64,000 nt of DNA, from assembly GCF_000002515.2 (NCBI RefSeq), contig NC_006040.1, positions 992,001 through 1,056,000 of the forward strand, given 5' to 3'. Numbering within the stretch: the stretch's first letter is position 1; every line of letters begins with the position of its first letter. The notes under the pieces are model-generated. The model ran no database searches. It was not told the origin of the DNA and saw only the letters and a list, made by a program, of their open reading frames with translations. Of this stretch, positions 39,728-52,100 are shown one piece after another. This stretch comes from Kluyveromyces lactis. Its lineage: Eukaryota; Ascomycota; Saccharomycetes; Saccharomycetales; Saccharomycetaceae. A program made the position numbers and the translations under genes.

Positions 39728-41161
39728 TCAGTAGTGTGGTAACCAACTGTCTAGAGTACTGTTTAACGCATTGGCTCCTTGTGAGCCAGTGGTGGGTGTG
39801 TTAGAAAGATTAAATTGGGAATATTGCATTTTTAACCAGAACTTCGAGTCATCCTGATTTAGAAATCCATTGGGTGTTATTCCAGTATTGGGGAACGGGG
39901 CATTTATCAGGTTGCCATCTTGAATTAATTCGAAATCTTCTTCACTCGAATAACTGGGCAGATTAGAATTACCATCGATATCGTATTCTTTGCATACTTC
40001 ATCGGATGATTCCGAAAGTTCTTCATCTTCCTTTAGTTCTCTATTTCTAGTATCGAATCTGCTTAGCATATTCTTGATCATCATAGTATCATCGCCACAG
40101 ATGAAACAGTTGAGTTGGTGTTGTGTTAATGGTGCAACTTCAGCTAGGGGTCCCGAAGAAGTGAAATGCTGACATTTGGAAACGGAATCTATAAGTGATA
40201 TCAGATCGGTCCTCTTCGATGGGTCCACTTGAAGAATAGAGTTCAAGATACCGAACAGTTCTTCCGATAAGGGCAGAATCTTAGTTAGAACTCTAGAATC
40301 GTTGATGAAGTATTTGAAAGTGTTATCATCTTTCTGGTGAGCTTTTAACCACGGGTTTCTGGTACAAGTCAAGTTAATCAATATTATACCTAGAGACCAG
40401 ATATCACCGCTTGCCGTTGGGAAAACATGGATCCCCAAGTTGTTCTGGTTCTCTGCAGAATGAAGCACGGATGATGGGCAAGAGACTCTTTCCGGAGCCA
40501 TATAGTACGATGATCCGATACAAACGTTTGCGTTAATGAATGGAGCCGTAGTAGCCAATCCGAAATCGCATAGTTTTACGTTATCGTTATCATCCAACAA
40601 AATATTCTCAGGCTTAATATCACAATGGTAGACACCAACCGAATGACAATGGTGTAGCACTGAACATACCTGTAAGAAAGCCTTCTTCACCAACATACCA
40701 TCATTACAAAAATGTTGGTTTTCCACAATCGAAGTAAACAGATCGATTGGATAATAGTCCATAACGACGAAAGTAGCCAATGACGACTCCAAAATCTGAT
40801 GAATCGTTACGACATTCTGATGCGAGTGGCATTTCAGTTGCAATTGCAACTCTCTATAATGAGGGGCTTGTCTCAGTTGATCGTCAGACAATGCCAACAC
40901 CGAATCCAAATCGATCGTTGGTAAAAACAGTTTATTCTGGAACGACTTGAAATAATGGTAAAGTTGTGTTTGCAAGACAGCACTTTTCTTCAAAGACGTC
41001 TCAGAGTGAGGAACCAATGGGTCATCATTGGATTTCATAATAGCTTTAATAGCATATTCGTTCTCTGTTATTAGGTCGATAGCATGGAAAACGACACCAT
41101 AGGCACCGCTCCCAATCTGTCTAGTAATTTGAAAATTGTTAATTTGACAGTTGTTTAACAT
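39728..41161 (-). CDS. SKS1: Sks1/Vhs1 family serine/threonine kinase
   Basis: 477 aa, single homologue of the WGD pair SKS1 (YPL026C) and VHS1 (YDR247W). Sks1 has been linked to glucose-limited growth and pseudohyphal signalling, Vhs1 to cell-cycle suppression of sit4 hal3. Seen: glycine loop IGSGAYGVVFHA, AIKAIMKS lysine, catalytic loop HCDIKPENILL (Cys replaces the Arg of HRD, which I believe is a trait of this family), DFGLA, SSYYMAPERVS and a C-terminal tail after about residue 330 with an acidic Ser-rich stretch (ELSESSDE). The ATG at 41161 is the first in frame. Confidence 0.9.
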   Translation of the reverse strand: MLNNCQINNFQITRQIGSGAYGVVFHAIDLITENEYAIKAIMKSNDDPLVPHSETSLKKSAVLQTQLYHYFKSFQNKLFLPTIDLDSVLALSDDQLRQAPHYRELQLQLKCHSHQNVVTIHQILESSLATFVVMDYYPIDLFTSIVENQHFCNDGMLVKKAFLQVCSVLHHCHSVGVYHCDIKPENILLDDNDNVKLCDFGLATTAPFINANVCIGSSYYMAPERVSCPSSVLHSAENQNNLGIHVFPTASGDIWSLGIILINLTCTRNPWLKAHQKDDNTFKYFINDSRVLTKILPLSEELFGILNSILQVDPSKRTDLISLIDSVSKCQHFTSSGPLAEVAPLTQHQLNCFICGDDTMMIKNMLSRFDTRNRELKEDEELSESSDEVCKEYDIDGNSNLPSYSSEEDFELIQDGNLINAPFPNTGITPNGFLNQDDSKFWLKMQYSQFNLSNTPTTGSQGANALNSTLDSWLPHY

Positions 41162-41397
41162 TTAGGAAACACGAATCCGAGGGTTTCTCTACTTTAATCT
41201 TGATCGTAGAATACTAAACCTTGAGACTCTTCAAATAAGAGTAGTACAACCAGTCAATGCCAAAGAAAACAAAAACAAAAAAAAGGACGAGACATATTGT
41301 CTATATATAATGCAACAGCCATACCTACCCAACTGAACCACACAACGTATTATCATCACAATCATCCTTCCGATACTATCTGGTCCGGGTTCCACTT

Positions 41398-41625
41398 TTA
41401 GTTTTTCCGTCCCAGAGACCATACATACCAAAATGTACCCATGCAAAGCACCGTCAGTACAAAATAAACACGATTCGGCGATTCTTCGTATTGCATGGTG
41501 GTAGCTCCATAGACACTTGCTAGAATACCCGTTTTCTGTTGGGCTGCGACGAGTGTCAGATGACATCGCCAGATTTCCCATGCTGAATATTTCTTTTTCA
41601 CCAGCCTTGCTCTTTCTTTTTCCAT
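41398..41625 (-). CDS. Small single-pass membrane protein candidate (YDR246W-A position)
   Basis: 75 aa from ATG 41625. N-terminus charged (MEKERARLVKKK), middle with CHLTLVAAQQKTGILASVYGA, then one probable membrane segment VYFVLTVLCMGTFWYVW ending in SLGRKN. In S. cerevisiae a small gene, YDR246W-A, lies between TRS23 (YDR246W) and VHS1 (YDR247W) in the same orientation; this ORF has exactly that placement and direction. I cannot recall the YDR246W-A sequence well enough to align it, so the link is positional. A longer overlapping frame (41231-41650, minus) has less plausible content. Confidence 0.5.
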   Translation of the reverse strand: MEKERARLVKKKYSAWEIWRCHLTLVAAQQKTGILASVYGATTMQYEESPNRVYFVLTVLCMGTFWYVWSLGRKN

Positions 41626-42037
41626 AGAAGGTGCTGCACAAAAAAAGCAAAGAATCGAAGCTCGAGACGAAGTTTATATGTGGTGTGATTGGAAAGAGAG
41701 ATGAGACGATGGGAAAGCAGATGAAGCTGGGAGCTGGGTTGGGATGTGAGACAGGAACTAGGATAACAGCAGAAGCTTGAAGTTAGGGTAGTGCATTGCG
41801 CTGTGGTGATTTATAACGGGATCTGCTCAGGGGTCGAATGAGGTGTCTGGGTTTCGATGCCCACGTCTAGCCAGTCAAGCAACTCTTGAGGAAATGGGTA
41901 TTATGATCAGTAATACCACATTCCTGCTGCTAAAGCAGCAGCAACTAGTGGTGAACATGTATCTTGTAAGAGAAACTCGGTGTTCCATATTGGGTCTTAT
42001 AATAGTAGCAGTGGTAGTGGCAGTAGCTGAACCATTA
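41626..42037. other. TRS23 3' flank with two adjacent hairpins
   Basis: 412 bp. Two perfect inverted repeats lie side by side: GGTATTA/TAATACC (41897-41917, 7-nt loop) and CTGCTGC/GCAGCAG (41924-41941, 4-nt loop TAAA). They are about 100-140 nt after the TRS23 stop. No known RNA family was recognised. The rest is unremarkable. Confidence 0.45.
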
Positions 42038-42610
42038 CTATAAGCTTTCGATCAAATTTTTGAGGTTTGAATCGAACAACTCGGATCTTATTGGCATGTC
42101 CAAGGAGTAGAACGGATCCTTCATCACATAGTCACTGTAAATGCAGTAGATTTTACGTAATATGTTTTCGGCGATGCTGACACTTGTATTGTTCCTGAAA
42201 TTGTTCGTGCTTATCAGCACGAATTTGATGCCCGTTAAGCTTTGGAATAAGAACATTGAGAACTCATCCGTAATCATGTGTCTGAGTCCACTCTTATTCC
42301 AATTCGTGAACGGTTCTTGGAAATAGTCCGGTCCCATAAAACTTCCTAATTGCAAAGGTGCCATCTTGTTCTCGGTACTCACGCCAATTCCAGGGATGTA
42401 AGGTACCTGGGTCTCAGTTTTCTGTGAAGACTTGTTACTGATTTGAACGGCCTTCGGTGTGAGCTGGCTGGCGATCGCGAAAACACTGTGTAACGTTCCC
42501 GCCAGGATCAAGTAGTCGTTGCTGTTCATTGTTCCCTTTGGTTCGATAAAATTGTGATTGTACACCAAACCACCGGATTTGTTGATGATCATTACAGATT
42601 GGATTGCCAT
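42038..42610 (-). CDS. TRS23: TRAPP subunit Trs23
   Basis: 190 aa (219 in S. cerevisiae). Core subunit of the TRAPP complexes that activate Ypt1/Rab1 at the Golgi; longin-like fold of the sybindin family. Seen: start MAIQSVMIINKSGGLVYNHNF, then LAGTLHSVFAIASQLTP, and C-terminal KFVLISTNNF...IYCIYSDYVMKDPFYSLDMPIRSELFD, which is the family signature. Corresponds to YDR246W, inverted with its block. Confidence 0.94.
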   Translation of the reverse strand: MAIQSVMIINKSGGLVYNHNFIEPKGTMNSNDYLILAGTLHSVFAIASQLTPKAVQISNKSSQKTETQVPYIPGIGVSTENKMAPLQLGSFMGPDYFQEPFTNWNKSGLRHMITDEFSMFLFQSLTGIKFVLISTNNFRNNTSVSIAENILRKIYCIYSDYVMKDPFYSLDMPIRSELFDSNLKNLIESL

Positions 42611-42882
42611 TGTCTCGTTAATATATCGTAGTGTAGTGTGGTATAGTTGTGTATGATCTTTGTCTTGGTGTTATCTTTGCTGTGTTCTTTCCTTCTCTGT
42701 ACTTCTTCTATTCTTGTTACCGTTTGTTTAGTGTTGATATTTTGATTGCAATTATTTAATGATTATAGAATGAAGCTGCATCGATGAGTGATGAGTTGGA
42801 AGGTTAAAGCGGGGCTATAAGAGTTGGTAATACTGAAGAAATTCAGATTAATTGATGTGCGAGTAACCCACTGCAGTGCAAT

Positions 42883-43578
42883 ATGACTTCCGACCTCAGA
42901 AAGGTTGACATTACGACTGTTACCAATGTTTTAGAAGACCCTAATTCGTTGATCGTGAAGGCTTTCAACAATGAAACATGGCCCACCAAAGATATATTTC
43001 AACGGAAGCTCATAACGGTAAACAGACCGTTGTTATTCCAAGTGTGCATGATAGAGAATATTTCGCGGTCCAAGTTGACGCAGGTGGACGAATTGCAAGT
43101 GGTTATTGACCCAAGAAGACAGAAAGTGGATAGGCTAAGTACGTCACGTGACCGTCAACAACTCATTTCGGAGGTGAACTTGGATGATGACGATGACGAT
43201 GGTACAACATCGTATCACAACAACTCTGGAGTTGGTAATGGTGATAGTAATTATACAAATAACAAGGATGCTGGAAATCTCAATCAACATGTATATAAAC
43301 TTATCTTACAAGATAAGAAGGGGAATCTATTTTATGCAATCAACCTGGATCCAATTCCAGCTCTTAAGACCTGTTTCTTGGGTTCCAAATTGATCATCCT
43401 TCCTGGCGCTAAGTTCAATAGGGGCATGTTTACTTTCAATAATAGTACGGTTAAACTGATGTATGGACTTATACAGCAATGGAACGACGGTAAACTACAG
43501 AAAGTCACTGAGTATTTACAGAATGAACTAGATTCACAAAATCCTACTTTGAATGCCAATGGGAAACGTAATTCGTAG
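42883..43578 (+). CDS. RMI1: RecQ-mediated genome instability protein Rmi1
   Basis: 231 aa (241 in S. cerevisiae). Third subunit of the Sgs1-Top3-Rmi1 complex that dissolves double Holliday junctions. Seen: an OB-fold with PTKDIFQRKLITVNRPLLFQVCMIENISRSKLTQ, an Asp/Asn-rich insertion (DLDDDDDDG... at about 98-130), and conserved VYKLILQDKKGNLFYAINLDPI then GSKLIILPGAKFNRGMF. Corresponds to YPL024W, convergent with MET12 as in S. cerevisiae; the stop codons are only 9 bp apart. Confidence 0.9.
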   Translation: MTSDLRKVDITTVTNVLEDPNSLIVKAFNNETWPTKDIFQRKLITVNRPLLFQVCMIENISRSKLTQVDELQVVIDPRRQKVDRLSTSRDRQQLISEVNLDDDDDDGTTSYHNNSGVGNGDSNYTNNKDAGNLNQHVYKLILQDKKGNLFYAINLDPIPALKTCFLGSKLIILPGAKFNRGMFTFNNSTVKLMYGLIQQWNDGKLQKVTEYLQNELDSQNPTLNANGKRNS

Positions 43579-43587
43579 GACACATTG

Positions 43588-45869
<2,282 letters not shown>

Positions 45870-48800
45870 ATGTCTTTGTTTTTACAAGACGATTCGGATG
45901 AAGAAGATTTGGTGATAGAATTAAGCAATTTAAGCAAGAACGATGAGACTGCTGATGTGATCGTTGAGGATCAGCCCAAAGAGACCGCTGAATCGGAATT
46001 ATCTGAGAACCCTCAGAGTGAAGTGCTAGGTGATACTGAGGACAAAGTTTTGTATCCTTTAATTCCTATAGATGCGAATACCGAAACGCTTAAGCCGAAT
46101 ATCGAAGAAATAAGACCTGTGGATGTCCATCTTTCACTATCTTTACCGTTTCAGCATTTGATACTAGAGAACTTACTAGTGTCTGAGAATGCGTTACTTG
46201 TTATTGGGAAAGGGTTGAGCGTCTTAAGCATCGTTAGTAACTTATTGTATACGCTTTCTACACCGACAAGGATCGATGGTACTGATAAGCGGTCTTTGGT
46301 TTTAGTTTTGAATGCCAGTTCCGAGGATGAGGATATCATCGAGGAAGAGTTAATGGAGTTGCAATGGACCTGTAATGAAGATGATGAGGAGGGCCAACCC
46401 GGGGATAGGCCTTTCACGGTCATTTCCAGTGATTCCTTTACCGTGGATCAAAGATCGAAAAGATATCAACAAGGTGGCATTATTTCAGTGACTTCGCGGA
46501 TTTTGATTGTGGATTTATTATCTGGTATAGTACATCCCAAGAATATTACGGGACTCTTGATACTACATGCGGAGAAGTTAGATTCGATGTCAATTGAATC
46601 TTTCATCGTTGAGATCTATCGTAACTCAAACAAATGGGGATTTATCAAGGCTATCACGGATTCCGCAGAATCGATGATATCTGAGTTTGCTCCATTGGCA
46701 AAAAAGATGAAGGATTTACTTCTGAAACGGATCTTGCTATGGCCTCGTTTTCATGCAGATATTTCATCTTGCCTTAATACCACTTCAAATACAAAAGTTA
46801 TCGAGATCAGAGTCTCATTGACGGATTCAATGTCTAAGATCCAATTTGGCTTATACGAGTGTTTGAAGAAATGTATTGATGAGTTGAATCGGAAAAACCC
46901 TGAGCTTTCAACAGAGTACTGGTCCTTTGAAAATGCATTAGATTCCAATTTTCTACGAATCATAAATGGAGTATTATCTCCAAAATGGCATAGGATATCG
47001 TACGAATCCAAACAATTGGTTAAAGACATCTCTACTTTAAAGAAACTTCTTACTTCTTTAATAAGTTATGATGCATTAGACTTTTATGAATTAATTCAGC
47101 TTATCCTTGACGCAAACAAGCCCTCAGTTACAAGAAAATATTCTGAATCACCATGGTTGTTGGCTGATGAATCTCAATTGGTAATTTCTTTCGCTAAGAA
47201 AAGAGTTATCGATGACGGGAACTATAATTTGGAACCTTTACCCAAATGGGAACAATTATGCGCCTTAATGGAAGATATCGAACACGAATCGTCCAAATAC
47301 CCTGCTGGAACTCAAGGATCCGTTTTAATTCTATGCTCAGATGATAGGACAAGCAATCAATTACGTCAAGTCATTAGGAACATGAAGTCCAAACACAATG
47401 GACATAAAAATATTATGTTAGATAAACTGGATATTTACAGAAGAAGAAGGGATGATATGAGGAGAATATCAAAGGATATAGTGGAAGAAAACGAGAAATA
47501 TCAAAATGGAGGTGAAATGAACGTCTCAAGAGCTTTCCATAAACAGGAAATCAATACAAAACGTCGTAGGACAAGAGGAGCGTCATTTGTGGCTGCTGTT
47601 GACAGATTAAAAAATGCTCAAGCTGGTCAAGGTCAGGACATTGATGCTATGATAACTTCTGATAGCATTAAGGAAGAACGTGATAGATCACTTGTTAGTA
47701 TGGAGACGCTTGGTGATGAGGCTGCAGTTAAAGAAGATTTTGATTCGGAGGACGAGTTGTCCATAATTGAGGAAAAGCTCCAAGATGGCTCAATTCCAGA
47801 ATACGCGATGGTTCAAAACTGGGAAGAAGTTTGGGAAAGAAGGAAAACCGGTTATAAATATGTTGATAACGATTGCAAAATTGTTATAGAAACTTTCAGC
47901 ACAACTTCGGATGAACAAATTTTACATGAGCTCATGCCTTCGTATATTATAATTTACGAGCCTAATTTGGCATTTGTTCGTAAGTTGGAAGTGTACAAGG
48001 CTATTCACAGGCACAACCCTCCCAAGGTATATTTCATGTATTATGGGGACAGCGTCGAAGAGCAGTCTCATTTAAGTTCCATAAAGCGCGAAAAGGAAGC
48101 ATTTACAAAATTGATCAGAGAACATTCTAATATGGCACAACACTTTGAAACTGACGAAGATCTTTCCAGATATAAGAATTTGGCTCACAGAAAGATGCAA
48201 CTATCGAGAATGAAGAATAGTAGAATTGCTGGTGGTCAAGATTTTTTGAATCCAATGACATACGATGTCGTTGTCGTGGATATGCGTGAATTTAGAGCTG
48301 CACTTCCAGGGTTGTTGTACCGATATGGGGTTCGAGTTGTCCCATGTATGCTCACAATCGGTGATTATGTTATTACACCTGATATATGCATAGAACGAAA
48401 ATCTATCGCAGATTTGATAGGAAGTTTCAAGAACGGAAGATTAGATAAACAGATTAGAAGTTTATCCAGATTTTACAAATATCCAACATTGTTGATAGAA
48501 TTTGATGACTCTCAGTCATTTTCGTTGGAGCCCTTCAGTGAGAGAAACGTTTATGCTTCTGCAGCATCCTCAACTGTCCACCCTATCAGCGGAAAGTTAA
48601 TGCAAGAAGAAATTCAAAGAGAATTATCTCATTTAGTTATGAAATATCCATCTTTAAAGATAGTATGGTCCTCTTCTCCGCTTCAGACAGTAAATATATT
48701 TTTGGATCTGAAAACCAACAGAGAGCAGCCAGATCCTGTGAAATGTGTCCAATTCGGGTCCACTAAAAAACAAACTGGGAAGAATAAGAAGGACACGGAA

Positions 48801-49040
48801 TCTAATAACAAATTCAAAAACTTGTTGACAATCCCGGGATTATCCAATGTGGACTATTACAATATCAAAAAAAGGTACAAAAGATATGCGGATTTGTTGA
48901 ATGCAAGTGTAGAGGATCTCAAGAACATTGTAACCGACCCTGATTTGAGTGAGAGAATCCAGCTATCTTTGCAACGGCAAGAATTATTGGATTCTGTTGA
49001 ATCAGACGATGATTCTGATCCCAAAACATTGAACACTTAG
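45870..49040 (+). CDS. RAD1: XPF-family endonuclease subunit Rad1
   Basis: 1056 aa (1100 in S. cerevisiae). With Rad10 it cuts 5' of lesions in nucleotide excision repair and removes 3' flaps in single-strand annealing. Seen: an acidic N-terminus, a degenerate SF2 helicase half (about 90-600), then the ERCC4 nuclease domain with VVVDMREFRAALPGLLYR and the active-site ERKxxxD as IERKSIADL, and a C-terminal helix-hairpin-helix (LLTIPGLSNVDYYNIKKRY) for Rad10 binding. Corresponds to YPL022W, divergent from MET12. Confidence 0.95.
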   Translation: MSLFLQDDSDEEDLVIELSNLSKNDETADVIVEDQPKETAESELSENPQSEVLGDTEDKVLYPLIPIDANTETLKPNIEEIRPVDVHLSLSLPFQHLILENLLVSENALLVIGKGLSVLSIVSNLLYTLSTPTRIDGTDKRSLVLVLNASSEDEDIIEEELMELQWTCNEDDEEGQPGDRPFTVISSDSFTVDQRSKRYQQGGIISVTSRILIVDLLSGIVHPKNITGLLILHAEKLDSMSIESFIVEIYRNSNKWGFIKAITDSAESMISEFAPLAKKMKDLLLKRILLWPRFHADISSCLNTTSNTKVIEIRVSLTDSMSKIQFGLYECLKKCIDELNRKNPELSTEYWSFENALDSNFLRIINGVLSPKWHRISYESKQLVKDISTLKKLLTSLISYDALDFYELIQLILDANKPSVTRKYSESPWLLADESQLVISFAKKRVIDDGNYNLEPLPKWEQLCALMEDIEHESSKYPAGTQGSVLILCSDDRTSNQLRQVIRNMKSKHNGHKNIMLDKLDIYRRRRDDMRRISKDIVEENEKYQNGGEMNVSRAFHKQEINTKRRRTRGASFVAAVDRLKNAQAGQGQDIDAMITSDSIKEERDRSLVSMETLGDEAAVKEDFDSEDELSIIEEKLQDGSIPEYAMVQNWEEVWERRKTGYKYVDNDCKIVIETFSTTSDEQILHELMPSYIIIYEPNLAFVRKLEVYKAIHRHNPPKVYFMYYGDSVEEQSHLSSIKREKEAFTKLIREHSNMAQHFETDEDLSRYKNLAHRKMQLSRMKNSRIAGGQDFLNPMTYDVVVVDMREFRAALPGLLYRYGVRVVPCMLTIGDYVITPDICIERKSIADLIGSFKNGRLDKQIRSLSRFYKYPTLLIEFDDSQSFSLEPFSERNVYASAASSTVHPISGKLMQEEIQRELSHLVMKYPSLKIVWSSSPLQTVNIFLDLKTNREQPDPVKCVQFGSTKKQTGKNKKDTESNNKFKNLLTIPGLSNVDYYNIKKRYKRYADLLNASVEDLKNIVTDPDLSERIQLSLQRQELLDSVESDDDSDPKTLNT

Positions 49041-49134
49041 ATCATGGAGTGCGTTCCACGACAATTTTACAATTGTTTAGGCAGGTCTTCTATTAATAGT
49101 AAATATTACAATTATTACAGGAGTCGCATATAAT

Positions 49135-52100
49135 CTATGATGCTAGCTCTGCATATATATTCTTACAGACTTGATAAAACAGCTTCATTTCGTTGGACAT
49201 GAATATATTTGTTGTTGGATTCATTATGATTGTCACAGCTGAATTGTCGCTTGGAAGTAAATTAGGGGTTTGTGACAACTCTTCTATTATCTTCTTTCTA
49301 GCTAATTTTGGATGATCCGAAATCAATGCTAATTCAAGACTCTTTTCTAGCATTAGCCTAATCAACTGAATAGCTGTACCACTGATAATACTTAAAACGT
49401 CCTTGAACTCTCGCAAATTAGTGTTTTGCATTGCAATATTAGCAAGAGCCTCGCTAATTCTACGAAGGCTTACTCCAATATTTTCTTCTGCTGTGAGCCA
49501 TTTGCATGGGAGGTTATGATTTTTGAAAATACAGTGCTCCTCTTGAGCATCGATAAACTTTACAATGCAAACAGCAGCTGTCAGAGCTTGTAAAATAGAT
49601 GGAAGTGAGTCTTCAATCAGATTAGGGATTTTATTGATTTGTTGGAAGGGGATGGTGGAAATGATAAAAGAGAAAATGTCATTAAACAACTTGAATTTTT
49701 CGTCCCCGTTATACAAATCTAAAACCTGCTGGCATATGTCATCATCGTCATTTTCTTCAGTGAAAACACCAGTTAATACTGACTTAAAATGTGCTCTATT
49801 TGGGTAACCAAGAGAAAGAAGTTTAGCCAAGACGTCCGCACCGTATGTCTGACATTTTTCAACATTCATGGTGTACTCTGCATATGTCAAGACGCTATTC
49901 TCTTGAATATGATCTTTCGGATCAGCGAAGCTCAACGCTAGCATTATGATTAACAAACAAGTTACTGTTGATTCAATTTTCAACATATGTGTAATATTAG
50001 ATAGAATAAAAATCAAATCCTTCTTGAAGTTTAAAACCCTGCGCTCAAAAATAAACTCATCTCTATGAATGAAAACCATCCAAAGAGTATCTGCAATATA
50101 TTTTTCCATGTGGTAATTATTAGCCATTACCTGTGAATTCTGTTCGTTAAATGAAAGATTTCTCAAGATCATTGAAATTGTTGTCAATTGGTCAACAATC
50201 AACAAGTGCGGATCCTCTGCTCCAGAACGGTGACACTTGCTAAAGATGGATCCGACTTCCGTTTTGACTTTAGTTAGAGAATCCATATATGAAATGAAAT
50301 GTAGCTTTTTGATTTCATCGAGATTTTCGTCTTTCAACAAATCAGGTAAGTATTCAATATCATTCTCATCTTCGTCCTTCTCCAGTGAGACTTCAGGTAA
50401 TGTCGCATCGACTTCTATTTCTGGTTCCGTCGGTGTGATCGGAAGTTGAGAAAAATCTATACCAGTTAAAGAGTCTACCTTTACTGTATATTCAGATTGA
50501 TCTTCTCCAGATTTTTTGACGCTTTCCTTGAAAATTTTATCAATATGAGTATCAGAGGAATCCGAATGTTTGGGAGGCGTATTAATCCACTGCTGTTCAT
50601 CATATTCAGTATAAGACCCTGATATCCTTGAATAATCCTTCTTCAATAGTTTATGCAGTAACTGACACGCCAAGATACAGAGGTTATCCAAAAGCTCACG
50701 ACATTTATCGAGTGGAATTGATAAAGTGTTATCGGAGCTAATAACTAATAATGAGTTTAGTGCGGTATTGACTTCCGGGTTATTAGAACTTTGTAACTGC
50801 ATTGCAATTGCATTGATATTGACGACACCAAACTCCGGCGCAAAGAGGAAGATGGGTTTAAAATTATGTATCATCTCACCAAGAGCTGAAATCTTTGAAA
50901 TATCATACCCATTTTGCGTGGTGATGGCTCTTGTGGTGGGACTATAATGCCTGGCCATCGTTCTCTTATACACCTTCGGAAGCTTCTTAATTTGCTCTTC
51001 ACGACGTTTCAAAATAATTTCCTGTTGTTTCTTCAATTGTTGTTCGAATATGAGCTTTTGCTGCTGCTGTTGTTGCTCCGCTTCTTGTTGTTGACGCTTT
51101 TGCAGCTCTTCCATTTGTTTTCTTTCCTGTTCTAGTTCTTTCTTAGTCTTCTTCTTCACTCTTGGCTTCTTAGGCTGTTTAGGTTTTGCTTGTTTTGGGA
51201 CGGTGTTCTTTGTTTTGCCTTGAGCCTTAGGAATCTGTTGTTGCTTCATTTGTAAATCCGGTTGTATTACGTTTTGACCCTGCATAAAAGACTGATTTTG
51301 CACCTGCGGTTGGAACTGCGGTGTATTCGTTCTAATGTTTCTTATAATGTCCTGAAGTAATTGCTGTAACATGATACGATTGGTTTGAGTTTCTTTAATA
51401 CCTTCTGGGGTCATCAAGTACTTTTCGTACGGTAGTAAATATCTGTAGTACGTCTTTGCCAATTCTTCTCCAGCATTTGGTCCTTGTATATTCATCTTTT
51501 TCGCCAATATGTGCCATTGTTGTGCTTTAGTGACGTTTTCTCCTCCGTTAAGCTTCTGAACATACATGTATAAGATGAAGAAACTGACCTGGGTACCATT
51601 AATCATTTGAGCAATATCTGCGGGTTGATTCTTTCTCCTGCAATGTTCCAAAAATGATTTTCTAAATAGTTCAAACTGTTTGGTGTTTAATTCCTGACCG
51701 ACTTTCCGTTGAATGGCTGGATCTAGATTTTGTAGAACGTTTCTTTGGTTATTAGACTGATTCTGTACTTGAGGCGCATGTTGTTGCATTCTCGCCTGTG
51801 CTTGCGCTTGTGCTTGTATGTGCGCTTGAGCTTGGGCTTGAGCTTGAGCCTGTGCTTGTGCTTGTGCTTGGGCTTGAGCTTGAGCTTGTGCTTGAGCCTG
51901 TGCCTGCGCTTGAGCCTGTGCTTGTTGCTGCTGTTGTCTTAGTTTCTGCTGCTGTAATTGGTTGAATGCCTGCTGTTGTTGCAACATCTGTAGCTTTTGT
52001 TGCTGTTGCTGTTGCCTCTGTTGATGCGCAGCAATTATTGCGGCTCTATCCATATACTGAGGGCTCTGTCTACTAGCACTCGCCTGAGCTAAAGACTCAT

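Noticed and set aside
39389-39742. 117-codon plus-strand frame after the gluconokinase gene
   Set aside because: Made of TATA and GT repeats and antisense to the end of SKS1/VHS1; no recognisable protein.
41231-41650. 139-codon minus-strand frame overlapping the small membrane ORF
   Set aside because: Less protein-like than the 75-aa frame in the same place and no positional counterpart of that size.
51745-51942. Plus-strand Leu/Cys/Ser-rich frame
   Set aside because: Antisense of the Gln-Ala tract in SWI1.
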